Shown here: piece after piece, positions 36,683-47,103 of the stretch | Numbering within the stretch: the stretch's first letter is position 1 | Layout: each line of letters begins with the position of its first letter | From: Pseudomonas guineae | GTDB taxonomy: Bacteria > Pseudomonadota > Gammaproteobacteria > Pseudomonadales > Pseudomonadaceae | Length of the DNA stretch: 64,000 nucleotides | Assembly (NCBI RefSeq): GCF_900113745.1 | Contig: NZ_FOQL01000001.1 | Coordinates: 868,001 to 932,000, forward strand | Direction: 5' to 3' | The notes under the pieces: generated by a model | What the model saw: the letters and a program-made list of their open reading frames with translations, nothing else | What the model was told of the DNA's origin: nothing | Databases searched by the model: none | Made by a program: the position numbers and the translations under genes

Positions 36683-37798
36683 CTAATGCGCACCGACCAG
36701 CACACGCTCAGCACCAATACTGGCCAGATCGCGACAACCGGTCAGCGCCATGGCCACCTCCAGCTCGGCGCGCAGCAGCTGCACCACATGCGCCACTCCA
36801 CTGGCTCCGGCCGTGGCCAGCCCATACACATAAGGCCTGCCTACCAGCACGGCGTCGGCACCCAGGGCCAGCGCTTTGTACACATCAGTGCCACGGCGTA
36901 TACCGCCATCCAGCAACAGCGGTACGCGCCCCTGCACTGCGGCGGCAATCTCCGCCAACACCTCGATGGTTGCAGGCTGACCGTCCAGGGTGCGACCGCC
37001 ATGGTTAGAGACGATGATGCCGTCGACCCCTTCGGCCAGCGCACGCTGCGCATCCTCGGCGCACATCACGCCCTTGAGCAGAATCGGCAGGCGCGTCAGC
37101 GAGCGCAGCCACTGCACATCCGCCCAACCAGGTGCGGCCGCTAATAACGCGCTACCGAGCAACAAGCCGCCGCTGGGTGCGGCACTCCCACGCAGTGGCT
37201 GCATCCCGCGCAGGTTGACCGCCTCGACCCCCTTGGGCAAACAGAAGCCCGCCCGCTGCTCGCGATTGCGCATCCCGTTAACCGGCGCATCCACGGTTAG
37301 CACCAGCGCCTGATAACCGGCGGCTTCGGCACGCTTTACCAGAGCCTGGGTAAAGGCTCGATCCGGCTGGATATACAGCTGAAACCACAGCGGGTTGTGC
37401 GCTTGCTCGGCGACCGCCTCCAGGCTCACGCTGGCCTGAGTGCTAAGCACCATGCCAGCCTGCACGGCCGAAGCCGCCAACACCGTGGCCAGCTCACCAT
37501 CGGCATGAGCGAGCTGCTGATACGCCACCGGCGCGAGGAAAATCGGATGAGCAAACGTTTGGCCGAATAGGCTCAGGTGGGTGTTGCCGCCACTCAGGTC
37601 GGCCAACACCCGCGTGCGTAAACGGATGCGCTGAAACGCGGCTTGGTTGTCGGCCAAGGTCAGCTCATCAGCCGCGCCGCCAGCCATATAAGCCCAGGCC
37701 TGGGCACTCATACGCTCACGCGCCAAGGGCTCATAGTCGGCTACAGCGGCAATGCTCGGCGGGATTTGCGTCAACTTCGATAACGGCCCATCGCTCAT
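36683..37798 (-). CDS. FMN-dependent alpha-hydroxyacid oxidase/dehydrogenase
   Basis: A 371-residue TIM-barrel flavoenzyme of the LldD/glycolate oxidase family. The active-site His lies in [16 protein letters not shown], and the FMN phosphate region in [29 protein letters not shown]. Family members oxidise L-lactate, glycolate, mandelate or longer 2-hydroxyacids with O2 or a quinone. There is no membrane insert as in classical membrane LldD, so a soluble oxidase is likely. Its start overlaps the piuC stop (ATGA), so the two are translated together. The substrate is unknown; a hydroxyacid linked to siderophore chemistry is a possibility. Confidence 0.88.
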   Translation of the reverse strand: MSDGPLSKLTQIPPSIAAVADYEPLARERMSAQAWAYMAGGAADELTLADNQAAFQRIRLRTRVLADLSGGNTHLSLFGQTFAHPIFLAPVAYQQLAHADGELATVLAASAVQAGMVLSTQASVSLEAVAEQAHNPLWFQLYIQPDRAFTQALVKRAEAAGYQALVLTVDAPVNGMRNREQRAGFCLPKGVEAVNLRGMQPLRGSAAPSGGLLLGSALLAAAPGWADVQWLRSLTRLPILLKGVMCAEDAQRALAEGVDGIIVSNHGGRTLDGQPATIEVLAEIAAAVQGRVPLLLDGGIRRGTDVYKALALGADAVLVGRPYVYGLATAGASGVAHVVQLLRAELEVAMALTGCRDLASIGAERVLVGAH

Positions 37799-38475
37799 GT
37801 GTTGGCCCAGTGGCGCAGCAGGTTGTGATACACGCCGGTCAACCGCGCCAGCTCGGCGCTGTCTGGTACCTGCTGCGTCAGCGCTTGGATCGCCTTGTCT
37901 AATTCCAGCAACATGCTGCGCTGGTTGTCTTCACGCACCAGGCTCTGAATCCAGAAAAACGCGGCATAGCGCACGCCGCGAGTCACCGGTTCAACCCGAT
38001 GCAAACTGCTGCCGGGATACAGCACCAGATGCCCCGCCGGCAACTTCACCCGGTGACTGCCATAGCTGTCCTCGACCACCAACTCGCCGCCGTCATACTC
38101 ATCTGGCTCACTGAAAAACAACGTGGCCGACAAATCGCTACGCACCCGCTGCGCCGAGCCCGGCACACTGAAAATCGAGTTATCAATATGGTTACCGTAG
38201 GTACCACCGTCGCTGTAGCGGTTGAAACGCGGCGGTAATACCTTGAGCGGTAGGGCGGCGGAGACAAACTGCGGATGACTGCCCAAGCGCTGCACAATGA
38301 AGTCACCGACCTGCACTGCCAGCGGATCATCCTGAGCCAGTTGCTGGTTCGCTTTGGCCTTGACGGCCTGATGACCTGCCGTACCCCGCCCATCCTGCCA
38401 ACTGGCCCGCTCGAAGGCCTGACGGCATTCAGCCACCTGCTCAGGCGTCAGCACCTCGGCAATGCTCAGCATCAT
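37795..38475 (-). CDS. piuC: PiuC, Fe(II)/2-oxoglutarate-dependent PKHD-type hydroxylase
   Basis: A 226-residue cytoplasmic dioxygenase of the PKHX/YbiX family. Iron ligands are in [10 protein letters not shown] (H96, D98) and SSLHRVEP (H159); the 2-oxoglutarate-binding Arg is probably R169 in [11 protein letters not shown]. Homologues lie beside siderophore receptors and are iron-repressed. The substrate is unknown in the family. The start at 38475 (MMLSIAEVL) has GAGGAG upstream. It is divergent from a second TonB receptor and overlaps the downstream hydroxyacid oxidase by 4 bases. Confidence 0.9.
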   Translation of the reverse strand: MMLSIAEVLTPEQVAECRQAFERASWQDGRGTAGHQAVKAKANQQLAQDDPLAVQVGDFIVQRLGSHPQFVSAALPLKVLPPRFNRYSDGGTYGNHIDNSIFSVPGSAQRVRSDLSATLFFSEPDEYDGGELVVEDSYGSHRVKLPAGHLVLYPGSSLHRVEPVTRGVRYAAFFWIQSLVREDNQRSMLLELDKAIQALTQQVPDSAELARLTGVYHNLLRHWANT

Positions 38476-38520
38476 AATTGCGCGCTCCTCACCGGCCGCT
38501 TCAAGCGACCCAACCATTCA

Positions 38521-38539
38521 AATGCAAATGATTCTAAAT
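38521..38539 (-). promoter_or_regulatory. Possible Fur box upstream of piuC
   Basis: AATGCAAATGATTCTAAAT is a degenerate Fur-like site with repeated NAT spacing, about 46 bases before the piuC start. Confidence 0.4.
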
Positions 38540-38630
38540 AGCCAAGCCCCACTATGACAGCGCTATGCGTCAAGAGATTGCTTGAGTCCAGCAAAAGCTA
38601 TGGTGCACCGGAGTCTTTTACAATAAATTT

Positions 38631-38649
38631 ACATTTGTTAATGATAAGC
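38631..38649 (+). promoter_or_regulatory. Possible Fur box upstream of the second TonB receptor
   Basis: ACATTTGTTAATGATAAGC includes TAATGATAA, matching the central part of the Fur consensus. It is about 40 bases before the receptor start. Confidence 0.5.
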
Positions 38650-38687
38650 CTTACCATAAAGCATAACTTCTTGTTTGGAGCTGCCCG

Positions 38688-40808
38688 GTGACCGTCTTCC
38701 GCTTAAAACCCCTCTACCTCGCACTGCTGGGCGCGTTCGCTGCGCCAGCTGTACACGCCGAATCAAACAGTGCACTGGAGATTCCCGCCGCCACTGTTAC
38801 CGGGCAGCAGCAACAGACCAGCTACCAGCCCAGTCGCAGCACCAGCGCGCTGAAGATTGATGCGCCACTGCGCGACATTCCACAGACGGTTAACGTCATT
38901 CCGCAGAGCGTGATCAAGGATCAGGGCGCGCAGTCGATGGAAGACGTGCTGAAGAACGTGCCTGGCGTGGGCTTGTCCAACGGCGACGGCCAGCGCGACC
39001 AGGTCACCATTCGCGGCTTCAGCGCCATCGGCGACCAGTACATCGACGGCATCCGTGACGACGCGCTGTACTACCGCGATCTATCGAACATCGAGCGCGT
39101 GGAAGTGATCAAGGGCCCTGCTGCGGTTCTCTACGGCCGAGGCTCTTCGGGCGGCCTGATCAACAGCGTGAGCAAGCGCCCGACCTTCGCCCCAGTGCAG
39201 GAAGTCGGCGTTTCGGTCGACAGCGAAGGCAAGAAGCGCACCCAGTTCGATGCTGGCTGGGCCGATCAGGAGCAGGGCGACAAAGCCCTGCGCGTGACCG
39301 GTGCAGTGGAAGACAGCGACGGTTTTCGCGACGACGCCTTCCTTGAGCGCAAGGCCCTGGCCGCGTCGAGTTACTTCAAACTGTCCGATGACCTAGAGCT
39401 CAACTTGGGCGCCAGCTACCTTTACGACAAGCGCCTGATCGACTTCGGCATTCCAGCGCTAAACGGCCGGCCGGTGGACGTTGACCCTGGCACCCGCTTC
39501 GGTTCCGCCGACCCGGACCAAGACTACACCCGCAGCGAGGTATTCTCCTTCACCGCCGGCCTTGAGTATCAGATCAACGACGACTTCAGCCTGTCCAACA
39601 CCAGTCGTTACTACCACTACGACCTGGACCGCAATAACACCCTGGCCCACACCGACGCCAACCGCTTCGTCACCGCCGCCAACGGCGAGCTGCTGGTCAA
39701 ATTGCGTCGCGGTAACGTGCAGCGCAAAGAGGATGGCTGGTTCAACCAAACTGAACTGAAGCAACAGGCGCAGATTGCAGGCATGCAGCACAGCCTGCTC
39801 TATGGGGTCGAACTGGGTCGGCAGAACAAACATCAGACGGTTTTCAGCCAGAGCGATGTGGTGCGGGTGCCGTTGTTCCGCGATGGCTTGGTCGACGTGC
39901 CATTCCAGGCGGCACAAATGACCTCCAAAGGACTTAACACCCAAGACACAGCCGGTATCTATGTGCAGGACCTGATCGAACTGGCGCCACAGTGGAAGGC
40001 CCTGCTCGGCGTGCGTTATGACGTATTCGACCAGGCCTTCGCTGACGACCTGAGCGGCCAAGACATCTCGCGTACCGACCGCACTTGGAGCCCACGGGTT
40101 GGGCTGGTCTTCCAGCCGGACCAGGTGCAGTCCTACTACGTCTCGGTGAGCCGCTCCTACCAGCCGTCAGGCGAAACCTTCCCGCTGAACAACTCGATCA
40201 AAGACTTAGAGCCAGAGCAGACCACCAATTACGAGCTGGGTGGCAAATGGGACCTACTCGACCAGCGTCTGTCGCTGACCGCGTCGGTGTTCCGCCTTGA
40301 GCGCACCGACATGAAGACCAGCGACCCGGCCAACCCAGGCCAGACGATCCTCGCCGGCGAGCAACGCACCGATGGTTTCGAGGCAACCCTAAGCGGCCAG
40401 CTCAGCGACAAGTGGCAGGTGTATGCCGGCTACGCCTACCTCGATGCGGAGATCAGCAAGTCCACCAGCTTCACCAATGGCGTGGCCAACCAGGGCCAGA
40501 CGCCAACCCTGACCCCACGCAATAGCGCCAACCTGTGGCTGGTGCGCTCGCTGAATCAGCAATGGCGTGTCGGCATGGGCGCCAACTATGTCGATGAGCG
40601 CTTCACCGCTTTGGATAACGCTACCGTCATGCCCAGCTACACGACCTACGATGCCGCGCTGCTTTACGGCCAACCACAATGGGACGCAGCACTTCGCCTG
40701 CGCAACGTATTTGACAAGGCGTATTTCGCTTCAGCCCATGGCTCAGTGGACTTAATCACGCCTGGCGCACCACGCAGCCTGGAACTGAGTGCTAACTACC
40801 GCTTCTGA
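38688..40808 (+). CDS. TonB-dependent siderophore receptor
   Basis: An outer-membrane receptor of 706 residues. The signal peptide ends at VHAES. The plug has a TonB box-like ATVTGQ, DIPQTVNVIPQSVI, VTIRGFSAIGDQYIDGIRDD and VEVIKGPAAVLYGRGSSGGLINSVSK. The barrel ends in ANYRF. The family includes ferrichrome, catecholate and hydroxycarboxylate receptors; the ligand cannot be named. The start is GTG at 38688, with GGAG upstream. It is divergent from piuC and convergent with the monooxygenase gene. Confidence 0.93.
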   Translation: MTVFRLKPLYLALLGAFAAPAVHAESNSALEIPAATVTGQQQQTSYQPSRSTSALKIDAPLRDIPQTVNVIPQSVIKDQGAQSMEDVLKNVPGVGLSNGDGQRDQVTIRGFSAIGDQYIDGIRDDALYYRDLSNIERVEVIKGPAAVLYGRGSSGGLINSVSKRPTFAPVQEVGVSVDSEGKKRTQFDAGWADQEQGDKALRVTGAVEDSDGFRDDAFLERKALAASSYFKLSDDLELNLGASYLYDKRLIDFGIPALNGRPVDVDPGTRFGSADPDQDYTRSEVFSFTAGLEYQINDDFSLSNTSRYYHYDLDRNNTLAHTDANRFVTAANGELLVKLRRGNVQRKEDGWFNQTELKQQAQIAGMQHSLLYGVELGRQNKHQTVFSQSDVVRVPLFRDGLVDVPFQAAQMTSKGLNTQDTAGIYVQDLIELAPQWKALLGVRYDVFDQAFADDLSGQDISRTDRTWSPRVGLVFQPDQVQSYYVSVSRSYQPSGETFPLNNSIKDLEPEQTTNYELGGKWDLLDQRLSLTASVFRLERTDMKTSDPANPGQTILAGEQRTDGFEATLSGQLSDKWQVYAGYAYLDAEISKSTSFTNGVANQGQTPTLTPRNSANLWLVRSLNQQWRVGMGANYVDERFTALDNATVMPSYTTYDAALLYGQPQWDAALRLRNVFDKAYFASAHGSVDLITPGAPRSLELSANYRF

Positions 40809-40821
40809 TCTTCGCGCCGCC

Positions 40822-40853
40822 GTACCGACTCGGCATTGCAGCCGAGGCGGTAC
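40822..40853. terminator. Hairpin between convergent receptor and monooxygenase genes
   Basis: GTACCGACTCGGC (40822-40834) and GCCGAGGCGGTAC (40841-40853) pair with one mismatch around a 6-base loop. There is no T-run, so it is only a candidate terminator. Confidence 0.4.
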
Positions 40854-40865
40854 TGGCAATCAAAT

Positions 40866-42248
40866 TCAGACCTGCTCCACAGGCTCGCCAACAACACCGG
40901 CGTAGTCATGGCTGAGAAAGTGTTCCAGCGAGTCGTCGAGAATTTCCAGCCACGGGGCTGGCAACTCGGGGGCTGCGGTGCCCGTGACGGTGGAGGTGTA
41001 GCACTGGTTGCGATAACCCATGATGTCGACCTTCTTGTCCTGCTTCCAGCGCTTGAACAACTCGCCCTGGGCCTCGACGGCAAACTCGGGGTAGTCGGTC
41101 GGCTGCAACAGATCACGCACATAGGCTGCCTGGAAATCGATTTCGGCACTGGCGTTTGCCAAGGCTTCTTCGCGGCTCAGCCAATCTTGCATATCCGCCT
41201 GCATCGTCGCGGCATCCGGCAAAGGGATGCGCCCGAGCATGACATCGCGGGCATACCAGGCCTGGGCATCGAACATGTTGAAGGTGAAGTACTGATCCTG
41301 CATACCGAGGTAGATCAAGCGTGGGTTGCTCTCCCAGAGGATGCCCTTGTACAGGCTCTGCGGGTAGAGCCGGTTACGGGTTTGCAGGCGCAAATCATCC
41401 GGCAGGAACGGAAAGCTGTGCTGGTAGCCCGTACACAGAATGATCGCATCCACTGCTTTGCTGCTGCCGTCACTAAAGTGCGCCACGTTGCCGTCGAGGC
41501 GCTCCAGTAACGGCACTTCAGTAATACCTGCAGGCCAGTCGTAACCCAGTGGGCGGGAGCGGTAGCTAAACGTCACCGACTTGGCACCGTACTTGTGGCA
41601 TTGGGTGCCAATGTCTTCGGCCGAGTAACTGCTACCGACCAGCAGCAAATCCTTATCCTTGAATTCCAGCGCATCGCGGAAGTCATGGGCATGCAACACT
41701 CGCCCGGGGAAGCGCTCGACGCCCGGAAAATAAGGCACGTTTGGCGTGGAGAAGTGCCCGGTAGCGACCACCACGAAATCGAACTCTTCGCTGTGCAGCT
41801 GATCTGTTTGGTGGTCCATGACCGTGACGCTGAAGCGTTGTGTGTGCTCATCGAAGCTGACCCAGCGCACGGCCGTTTCAAAGCGGATGTACTGACGTAC
41901 ATCTTTGCGCTCAATCCGCCCCATGACGTAGTTCTTCAGCACTTCACGTGGCGGGTAGGAGGGAATGGCGCGGCCAAAGTGCTCATCGAAGGAGTAGTCG
42001 GCAAACTCTAGACATTCCTTCGGGCCATTGGACCAAAGGTAGCGATACATACTGCCGTGGACCGGCTCACCGTGTTTATCCAGACCAGTACGCCAGGTGT
42101 AATTCCACATGCCGCCGAGGTCACTCTGCTTCTCGAAGCAGACGATTTCGGGCATTTCTTCATGTGCGGCAAGTTGGGCGGAAACAAAGGATCGAAGTTG
42201 TGCAAGCCCGCTGGGGCCGGCCCCAAGAATAGCGATTTTCAGGGACAA
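40866..42248 (-). CDS. tmm: Flavin-containing monooxygenase, trimethylamine monooxygenase (Tmm)-like
   Basis: A 460-residue class B flavin monooxygenase. FAD motif GAGPSG (residues 9-14), the FMO signature F-x-G-x3-H-x3-F in [11 protein letters not shown], the NADPH motif [10 protein letters not shown] and the CTGY motif are all present. Long runs (for example [61 protein letters not shown]) agree with trimethylamine monooxygenases of marine bacteria, which turn trimethylamine into its N-oxide. The start is TTG at 42248, after a GGAGAAAGG ribosome binding site. No other methylamine genes lie nearby. Substrate is inferred from motif likeness. Confidence 0.8.
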   Translation of the reverse strand: MSLKIAILGAGPSGLAQLRSFVSAQLAAHEEMPEIVCFEKQSDLGGMWNYTWRTGLDKHGEPVHGSMYRYLWSNGPKECLEFADYSFDEHFGRAIPSYPPREVLKNYVMGRIERKDVRQYIRFETAVRWVSFDEHTQRFSVTVMDHQTDQLHSEEFDFVVVATGHFSTPNVPYFPGVERFPGRVLHAHDFRDALEFKDKDLLLVGSSYSAEDIGTQCHKYGAKSVTFSYRSRPLGYDWPAGITEVPLLERLDGNVAHFSDGSSKAVDAIILCTGYQHSFPFLPDDLRLQTRNRLYPQSLYKGILWESNPRLIYLGMQDQYFTFNMFDAQAWYARDVMLGRIPLPDAATMQADMQDWLSREEALANASAEIDFQAAYVRDLLQPTDYPEFAVEAQGELFKRWKQDKKVDIMGYRNQCYTSTVTGTAAPELPAPWLEILDDSLEHFLSHDYAGVVGEPVEQV

Positions 42249-42586
42249 ACCTTTCTCCTCTCTAATTGAATGGCCTTTTCACCCTAACGCGCCAAGCGCG
42301 CAAGCAGCAAGCTTGTTCCCTGAAATTAGTTCACGATGACGGCACTTTCAGCGCAAAGTCGCACACCCGCAAAACGCCGGAAAAGCCCAGCCAATCCACC
42401 TATACAAGCTAAACATGCTGCCGACAGGCCATGAAATATACTCATACAAATTACTAACTAGACGTCCCGCCGCACCACCCGCAGGGTTGCAAATACATTC
42501 GACTTTCGCTGAAAAAAGTCTGGAAAAGCCCTCGAGTAGAAACGAAAAACCCCGCCGGAGCGGGGTTTTAGCCGAGCGCGAGAGCC
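42249..42586. other. Intergenic region between the monooxygenase and decarboxylase genes
   Basis: About 340 bases. It holds the promoter region of the monooxygenase (minus strand, A/T-rich around 42420-42460) and, at its left-hand end of the decarboxylase transcript, a strong terminator at 42546-42570. No gene is seen. Confidence 0.5.
42546..42570 (-). terminator. Strong terminator of the decarboxylase gene
   Basis: AAAACCCCGC (42546-42555) pairs with GCGGGGTTTT (42560-42569) around a 4-base loop; the minus strand continues with a T-run. Confidence 0.88.
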
Positions 42587-43750
42587 TTACAAGTAGAAGG
42601 CCTTCAGCGGTGGGAAACCGTTGAATTCCACGGCGCTGTAGCTGGTGGTGTAAGCGCCCGTAGACAACCAGTACAGACGGTCACCAATCGCCAGATTCAG
42701 CGGCAGACCGTACTTATAGTTTTCGTACATGATGTCGGCGCTGTCACAGGTTGGCCCGGCAATCACCACCTCCTCCATTTCACCCTTCTTCTCGGTGTAA
42801 ATGGGGAATTTGATCGCCTCACCCATGGTTTCGATCAAACCGCCGAATAGGCCAACATCGACATACACCCAACGCTCGACGGCGGTACGCGACTTGCGCG
42901 CCACCAGCACCACTTCACTGACCAAGACGCCAGCATTGGCGATCAACGAACGGCCGGGTTCCAGAATGATTTCCGGCAACTCGTCGCCGAAGTCTTCCTT
43001 GAGGAAGCGGATGATTTCCTCGGCATAGGTTTCCAGGCTGTTAGTGCGGGTGATGTAGTTGGCCGGGAAGCCGCCGCCCATGTTGATCAATTTGAGCTCA
43101 ATGCCATCTTCCTGCTTGAGCCGCTCAAAGATCACCTTGACCTTGGCAATCGCCGCATCCCACACGGAAATATCGCGCTGCTGCGAGCCAACGTGGAACG
43201 ACAAACCGTAAGGCACCAAGCCAAGGTCACGGGCCAGAATCAGCAGGTCCATGGCCATGTCAGTCTGGCAGCCGAACTTGCGCGACAATGGCCAGTCGGC
43301 CGTGGTCGAACCTTCGGTAAGGATGCGCACATAAACCTTCGAGCCCGGCGCCGCCTTGGCGATATTGCGCAGGTCAGCTTCTGAGTCGGTGGCGAACATG
43401 CGCACGCCCTTCTCGAAGAAGTAGCGGATGTCTTTGGCTTTCTTAATGGTGTTGCCGTAGCTGATGCGCTCCGGGCCGACGCCACGGCTCATCACCTTGT
43501 CCAACTCATAAATGGAAGCGATGTCGAAGCTGGAGCCTTTTTCCTTGAGCAGGTCGATAATCTCGACTGCCGGGTTGGCCTTGACCGCGTAATACACGCT
43601 GGCAAATTCGAAACCGGCACGCAGGTCGTCGTAGGCTTTACTGATGATCGAGGTATCGATCACCACAAACGGGGTTTCCTGAGTATCAGCAAACGCCTTC
43701 ATGCGCTGAAAAGTGGCGGGGGCGTAATAATCTTCGACCTTGATCGACAT
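42587..43750 (-). CDS. speC: Type III PLP-dependent ornithine/lysine decarboxylase
   Basis: A 387-residue fold-III (alanine racemase-like) decarboxylase. The PLP lysine is K57 in YYAVKANP. Other hallmarks are HVGSQ, INMGGGFP, EPGRSLIANAG and the active-site Cys in GPTCDSAD (C335). It produces putrescine from ornithine; some homologues prefer lysine, so specificity is not certain. ATG at 43750 has GGAG upstream. The homologue in P. aeruginosa is annotated speC and sits in the same neighbourhood. Confidence 0.9.
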   Translation of the reverse strand: MSIKVEDYYAPATFQRMKAFADTQETPFVVIDTSIISKAYDDLRAGFEFASVYYAVKANPAVEIIDLLKEKGSSFDIASIYELDKVMSRGVGPERISYGNTIKKAKDIRYFFEKGVRMFATDSEADLRNIAKAAPGSKVYVRILTEGSTTADWPLSRKFGCQTDMAMDLLILARDLGLVPYGLSFHVGSQQRDISVWDAAIAKVKVIFERLKQEDGIELKLINMGGGFPANYITRTNSLETYAEEIIRFLKEDFGDELPEIILEPGRSLIANAGVLVSEVVLVARKSRTAVERWVYVDVGLFGGLIETMGEAIKFPIYTEKKGEMEEVVIAGPTCDSADIMYENYKYGLPLNLAIGDRLYWLSTGAYTTSYSAVEFNGFPPLKAFYL

Positions 43751-44211
43751 GCTCGACTCCATATGGCAAAACCAGAAACACAATAATTCGGGCAGCTAAA
43801 CCGGGCACAGGTTCAACTGCGTTTCAGGGGGCGGCCGCAAACGGCCCAGAACGTCTGATCAGTTTCCCCACTTTGGTTCGCCTACTTCCCAAGGCATGTC
43901 GCCGAGTACCTAGAGGTCTCTCGTCGTCAGTACTTGAGCCGGATGGATCGTTGCCAGCATGGACGTTCGGCGCGAACTTTAGGGCTATGGACAGCTTAGA
44001 TCAATCAAAAATGCCGTGCTTTTGACCTGCATTGTCGCCTTATTGATTGATCGTTTTATATTCAAAACAAAAAGTCATGGAATGCTGCACAACACGCGAA
44101 ATCTTCGCGATTTTATCCTCTGACTACAGGTCGCCGCGCACGAAGGCGTTTACCGTTATAATCGCCGCCTTTTTTGACAGACCGACTATTCAGTCGATGG
44201 GTTCCCGCACA
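43751..44211. other. Divergent promoter region between speC and prfC
   Basis: About 460 bases with promoters for both genes. GATCAATCAA (43999-44008) and TTGATTGATC (44043-44052) form a perfect 10-base inverted repeat with a 34-base spacer. CGCGAA/TTCGCG (44095-44109) forms a small hairpin followed by ATTTTAT. A TATAAT at 44157-44162 is a likely -10 for prfC. No coding gene is supported. Confidence 0.55.
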
Positions 44212-45795
44212 ATGACCATCCAGGCCGCCGAAGTCGCCAAGCGCCGCACGTTCGCGATCATTTCTCACCCCGACGCCGGTAAAACCACTATTACCGAAAA
44301 GCTCTTGCTGATGGGCAAGGCGATTTCTGTCGCGGGTACGGTGAAGTCGCGTAAGTCAGACCGCCATGCGACCTCCGACTGGATGGAAATGGAAAAGCAG
44401 CGCGGCATTTCCATCACCACCTCGGTGATGCAGTTCCCCTACCGCGACCACATGGTCAACCTGCTTGACACCCCCGGCCACGAAGACTTCTCGGAAGACA
44501 CCTATCGCACCCTGACGGCGGTAGACAGTGCGCTGATGGTGCTCGACGGTGGTAAAGGTGTTGAGCCGCGCACCATCGCCCTGATGGACGTGTGCCGCCT
44601 GCGTGATACGCCGATTGTCAGCTTCATCAACAAACTCGACCGCGACATTCGCGACCCCATCGAGCTACTTGATGAAATTGAAGCGGTACTGAAGATCAAA
44701 GCCGCACCTATCACCTGGCCGATTGGTTGCTATCGCGACTTTAAGGGTGTGTATCACCTGGCCGATGACTACATCATTGTTTACACCCCTGGCCACGGTC
44801 ACGAGCGTACCGATGTAAAGATCATCGAAAAACTCGACTCCGACGAAGCACGCGACCATTTGGGTGACGAATACGAGCGCTTTACCGAGCAGCTGGAATT
44901 GGTGCAGGGCGCTTGCCATGAATTCAATCAACAAGAGTTCTTGGATGGCCAACTGACTCCGGTGTTCTTCGGCACCGCGCTGGGCAACTTCGGCGTCGAT
45001 CATGTGCTCGACGCCGTGGTCAACTGGGCACCCAAGCCACTGGCCCGGGTCGCCAACGAGCGGACCGTAGAGCCCGTGGAAGAGAAATTCAGCGGCTTTG
45101 TGTTCAAGATCCAAGCGAACATGGACCCCAAGCACCGCGACCGCATCGCCTTTATGCGCATCTGCTCGGGCAAATACAGCCAGGGCATGAAGATGCGCCA
45201 TGTGCGCACCGGCAAAGACCTGCGTATAGGCGACGCGCTGACCTTCTTCTCCAGCGAACGGGAGATGCTGGTCGAGGCCTATGCCGGCGACATCATCGGC
45301 CTGCACAACCACGGCACCATCCAGATCGGCGACACCTTCACCGAAGGTGAGGCGCTGGGCTTTACCGGCATTCCGCACTTCGCCCCGGAGCTGTTTCGCC
45401 GCGTGCGCCTGAAGGACCCGCTAAAATCCAAGCAACTGCGCCAAGGCTTGCAGCAGCTGGCCGAGGAAGGCGCGACCCAGGTGTTCTTCCCTGAGCGCAG
45501 CAACGACATCATCCTCGGCGCGGTCGGCGTGCTGCAGTTCGATGTGGTCGCCAGCCGCCTGAAAGAGGAATACAAGGTCGAGTGCGCGTACGAGCCCATC
45601 ACCGTATGGTCGGCGCGCTGGATCGACTGCAGCGACAAGAAGAAGCTGGAGGAATTCTCCAACAAAGCGGTGGAAAACCTCGCCCTCGATGGCGGCGGCC
45701 ACCTCACCTACCTGGCGCCAACCCGGGTCAACCTGGCGCTGATGGAAGAGCGCTGGCCCGACGTGAAATTCCGCGCTACGCGCGAGCATCACTAA
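44212..45795 (+). CDS. prfC: Peptide chain release factor 3
   Basis: A 527-residue translational GTPase that removes RF1/RF2 from the ribosome after peptide release. G1 motif SHPDAGKT (residues 18-25), G3 [16 protein letters not shown], and G4 NKLDRD are intact. Length equals that of the P. aeruginosa protein as recalled. ATG at 44212 fits the family start; the longer upstream frame (44047) covers the promoter. Confidence 0.97.
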   Translation: MTIQAAEVAKRRTFAIISHPDAGKTTITEKLLLMGKAISVAGTVKSRKSDRHATSDWMEMEKQRGISITTSVMQFPYRDHMVNLLDTPGHEDFSEDTYRTLTAVDSALMVLDGGKGVEPRTIALMDVCRLRDTPIVSFINKLDRDIRDPIELLDEIEAVLKIKAAPITWPIGCYRDFKGVYHLADDYIIVYTPGHGHERTDVKIIEKLDSDEARDHLGDEYERFTEQLELVQGACHEFNQQEFLDGQLTPVFFGTALGNFGVDHVLDAVVNWAPKPLARVANERTVEPVEEKFSGFVFKIQANMDPKHRDRIAFMRICSGKYSQGMKMRHVRTGKDLRIGDALTFFSSEREMLVEAYAGDIIGLHNHGTIQIGDTFTEGEALGFTGIPHFAPELFRRVRLKDPLKSKQLRQGLQQLAEEGATQVFFPERSNDIILGAVGVLQFDVVASRLKEEYKVECAYEPITVWSARWIDCSDKKKLEEFSNKAVENLALDGGGHLTYLAPTRVNLALMEERWPDVKFRATREHH

Positions 45796-45808
45796 GCCCT
45801 GCGAGCAT

Positions 45809-45832
45809 TGGCGGGAGCCATTACTCCCGCCA
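45809..45832. terminator. Hairpin between prfC and the permease gene
   Basis: TGGCGGGAG (45809-45817) pairs with CTCCCGCCA (45824-45832). No T-run follows, so termination is uncertain. Confidence 0.35.
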
Positions 45833-45885
45833 GCGTTCTGCAAACGCGGACTGCTTAAGGCATTCCCCCGCGCGGCCCAACCGCG

Positions 45886-47103
45886 CTACGCCGCCACCGG
45901 CTTGGCCAGCACCACTACGGCCGCCGCCACCAGCACGGCCACCCCAAACCCAGATGCTCGCCACCACTGCCTGCGCCGTCCGGCGGCGAGTGCTGCCTGT
46001 AAAGCCTGTAAGCCGTAATAGATGACAAACATCTTTGAGGCGTAGGTAATGATCTCGTAGATATTGGCCGTCCAGGTGATACCAATGGCTACCAGCGCAG
46101 TGATCAGGTTGCCAATCCGCACCGGTATACGTCGCCCGCTGACTTCGGCCAATAAGCCGCCCGCGCCATTCGTGTCCGCTACCGCGGCAGATAATTGCGA
46201 GGCCAGCGCCGTGAGAATCAGTAACGGTGCGACGACGCTGCCAATCGGCTTGAGCAGATCGATAATCGCCGTTTCACCACCCTCGGCCGGCAAGCTGTCG
46301 GCAAACTGCCCGGTAATCAGCAGCAAAAACGCCAGGTAAATCGCGCCGGCAATCCACTGCGCCCAGCGCATGCTGCGTATTCGCAGCGTGGCGTCATACT
46401 GGTCACCGAGGTAGCGCGAGGTTTCAAAGCCTTGGACCAGAATCAGCAGCCCCATCAGGGTCGCAAGCCTATCCCAGAGGCTCATTTCCACAGTGCCAGC
46501 CCAGCCCAGCGAGCCATCCAGGTAAGCAGCGCTATTAACCTTGAAGAGCAGGATTAGCAACGCGCCGATCAAGGTCAGCTTGAGCGCCACCACCAGCACC
46601 TCAAGACGCTCCAGCCCGGCCAACCCACGCAGCAAGCCGAGCAGACCAATAGAGCCAATCACCACGGTAGAGACGATGCGTATCCAGTTGGGATCGACCA
46701 CGTCGCCCAAGCGCAAACCGAAAGCGGCAAACAGGTTGAGGTAGTAGGCCACGGAAACAAAATACGCCAGGGACAATGCCAGATCAGAAGCGCGCTCCAA
46801 ACCGACCTGATATGTCGGCGGATGTTGCGCCAGGCTCGGCTCGACATAACGGATGTTGTAGCGGATGGCCGCGCCAAACCAGTAACTCAACCCCCACAGC
46901 GCAAGCATGGCCAATGCCGCCCAGGGGCCAACCGCGTGCGCCAGGATAGGCCCCGCCACCAAAAAGCCCGAACCGATAATCGACGCCAGTGGCGTTACCG
47001 TCGCCCGCCATCCGGTCATCGCCAGCAAGCGTGGCTGAAAGAGCAGACAACCCAACAGCAATGCCCCTGCCAGCAGTACAGCGTTATTAAGGCTCAACAT
47101 CAT
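45886..47103 (-). CDS. APC-superfamily-like membrane permease
   Basis: A 405-residue inner-membrane protein with about eleven hydrophobic segments. A short GSGFLVAGPILA motif in the first helices resembles the unwound helix I region of amino-acid/polyamine/cation (APC) transporters. No closer family is recognised. Neighbours (RF3 and TatD) give no clue to the substrate. The start MM (47103 or 47100) is ambiguous by one codon. Probably monocistronic. Confidence 0.75.
   Translation of the reverse strand: MMLSLNNAVLLAGALLLGCLLFQPRLLAMTGWRATVTPLASIIGSGFLVAGPILAHAVGPWAALAMLALWGLSYWFGAAIRYNIRYVEPSLAQHPPTYQVGLERASDLALSLAYFVSVAYYLNLFAAFGLRLGDVVDPNWIRIVSTVVIGSIGLLGLLRGLAGLERLEVLVVALKLTLIGALLILLFKVNSAAYLDGSLGWAGTVEMSLWDRLATLMGLLILVQGFETSRYLGDQYDATLRIRSMRWAQWIAGAIYLAFLLLITGQFADSLPAEGGETAIIDLLKPIGSVVAPLLILTALASQLSAAVADTNGAGGLLAEVSGRRIPVRIGNLITALVAIGITWTANIYEIITYASKMFVIYYGLQALQAALAAGRRRQWWRASGFGVAVLVAAAVVVLAKPVAA

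Noticed and set aside
44665..45378. Minus-strand open frame of 237 codons inside prfC
   Set aside because: Fully antisense to the conserved release factor 3 gene, with no supporting signals.
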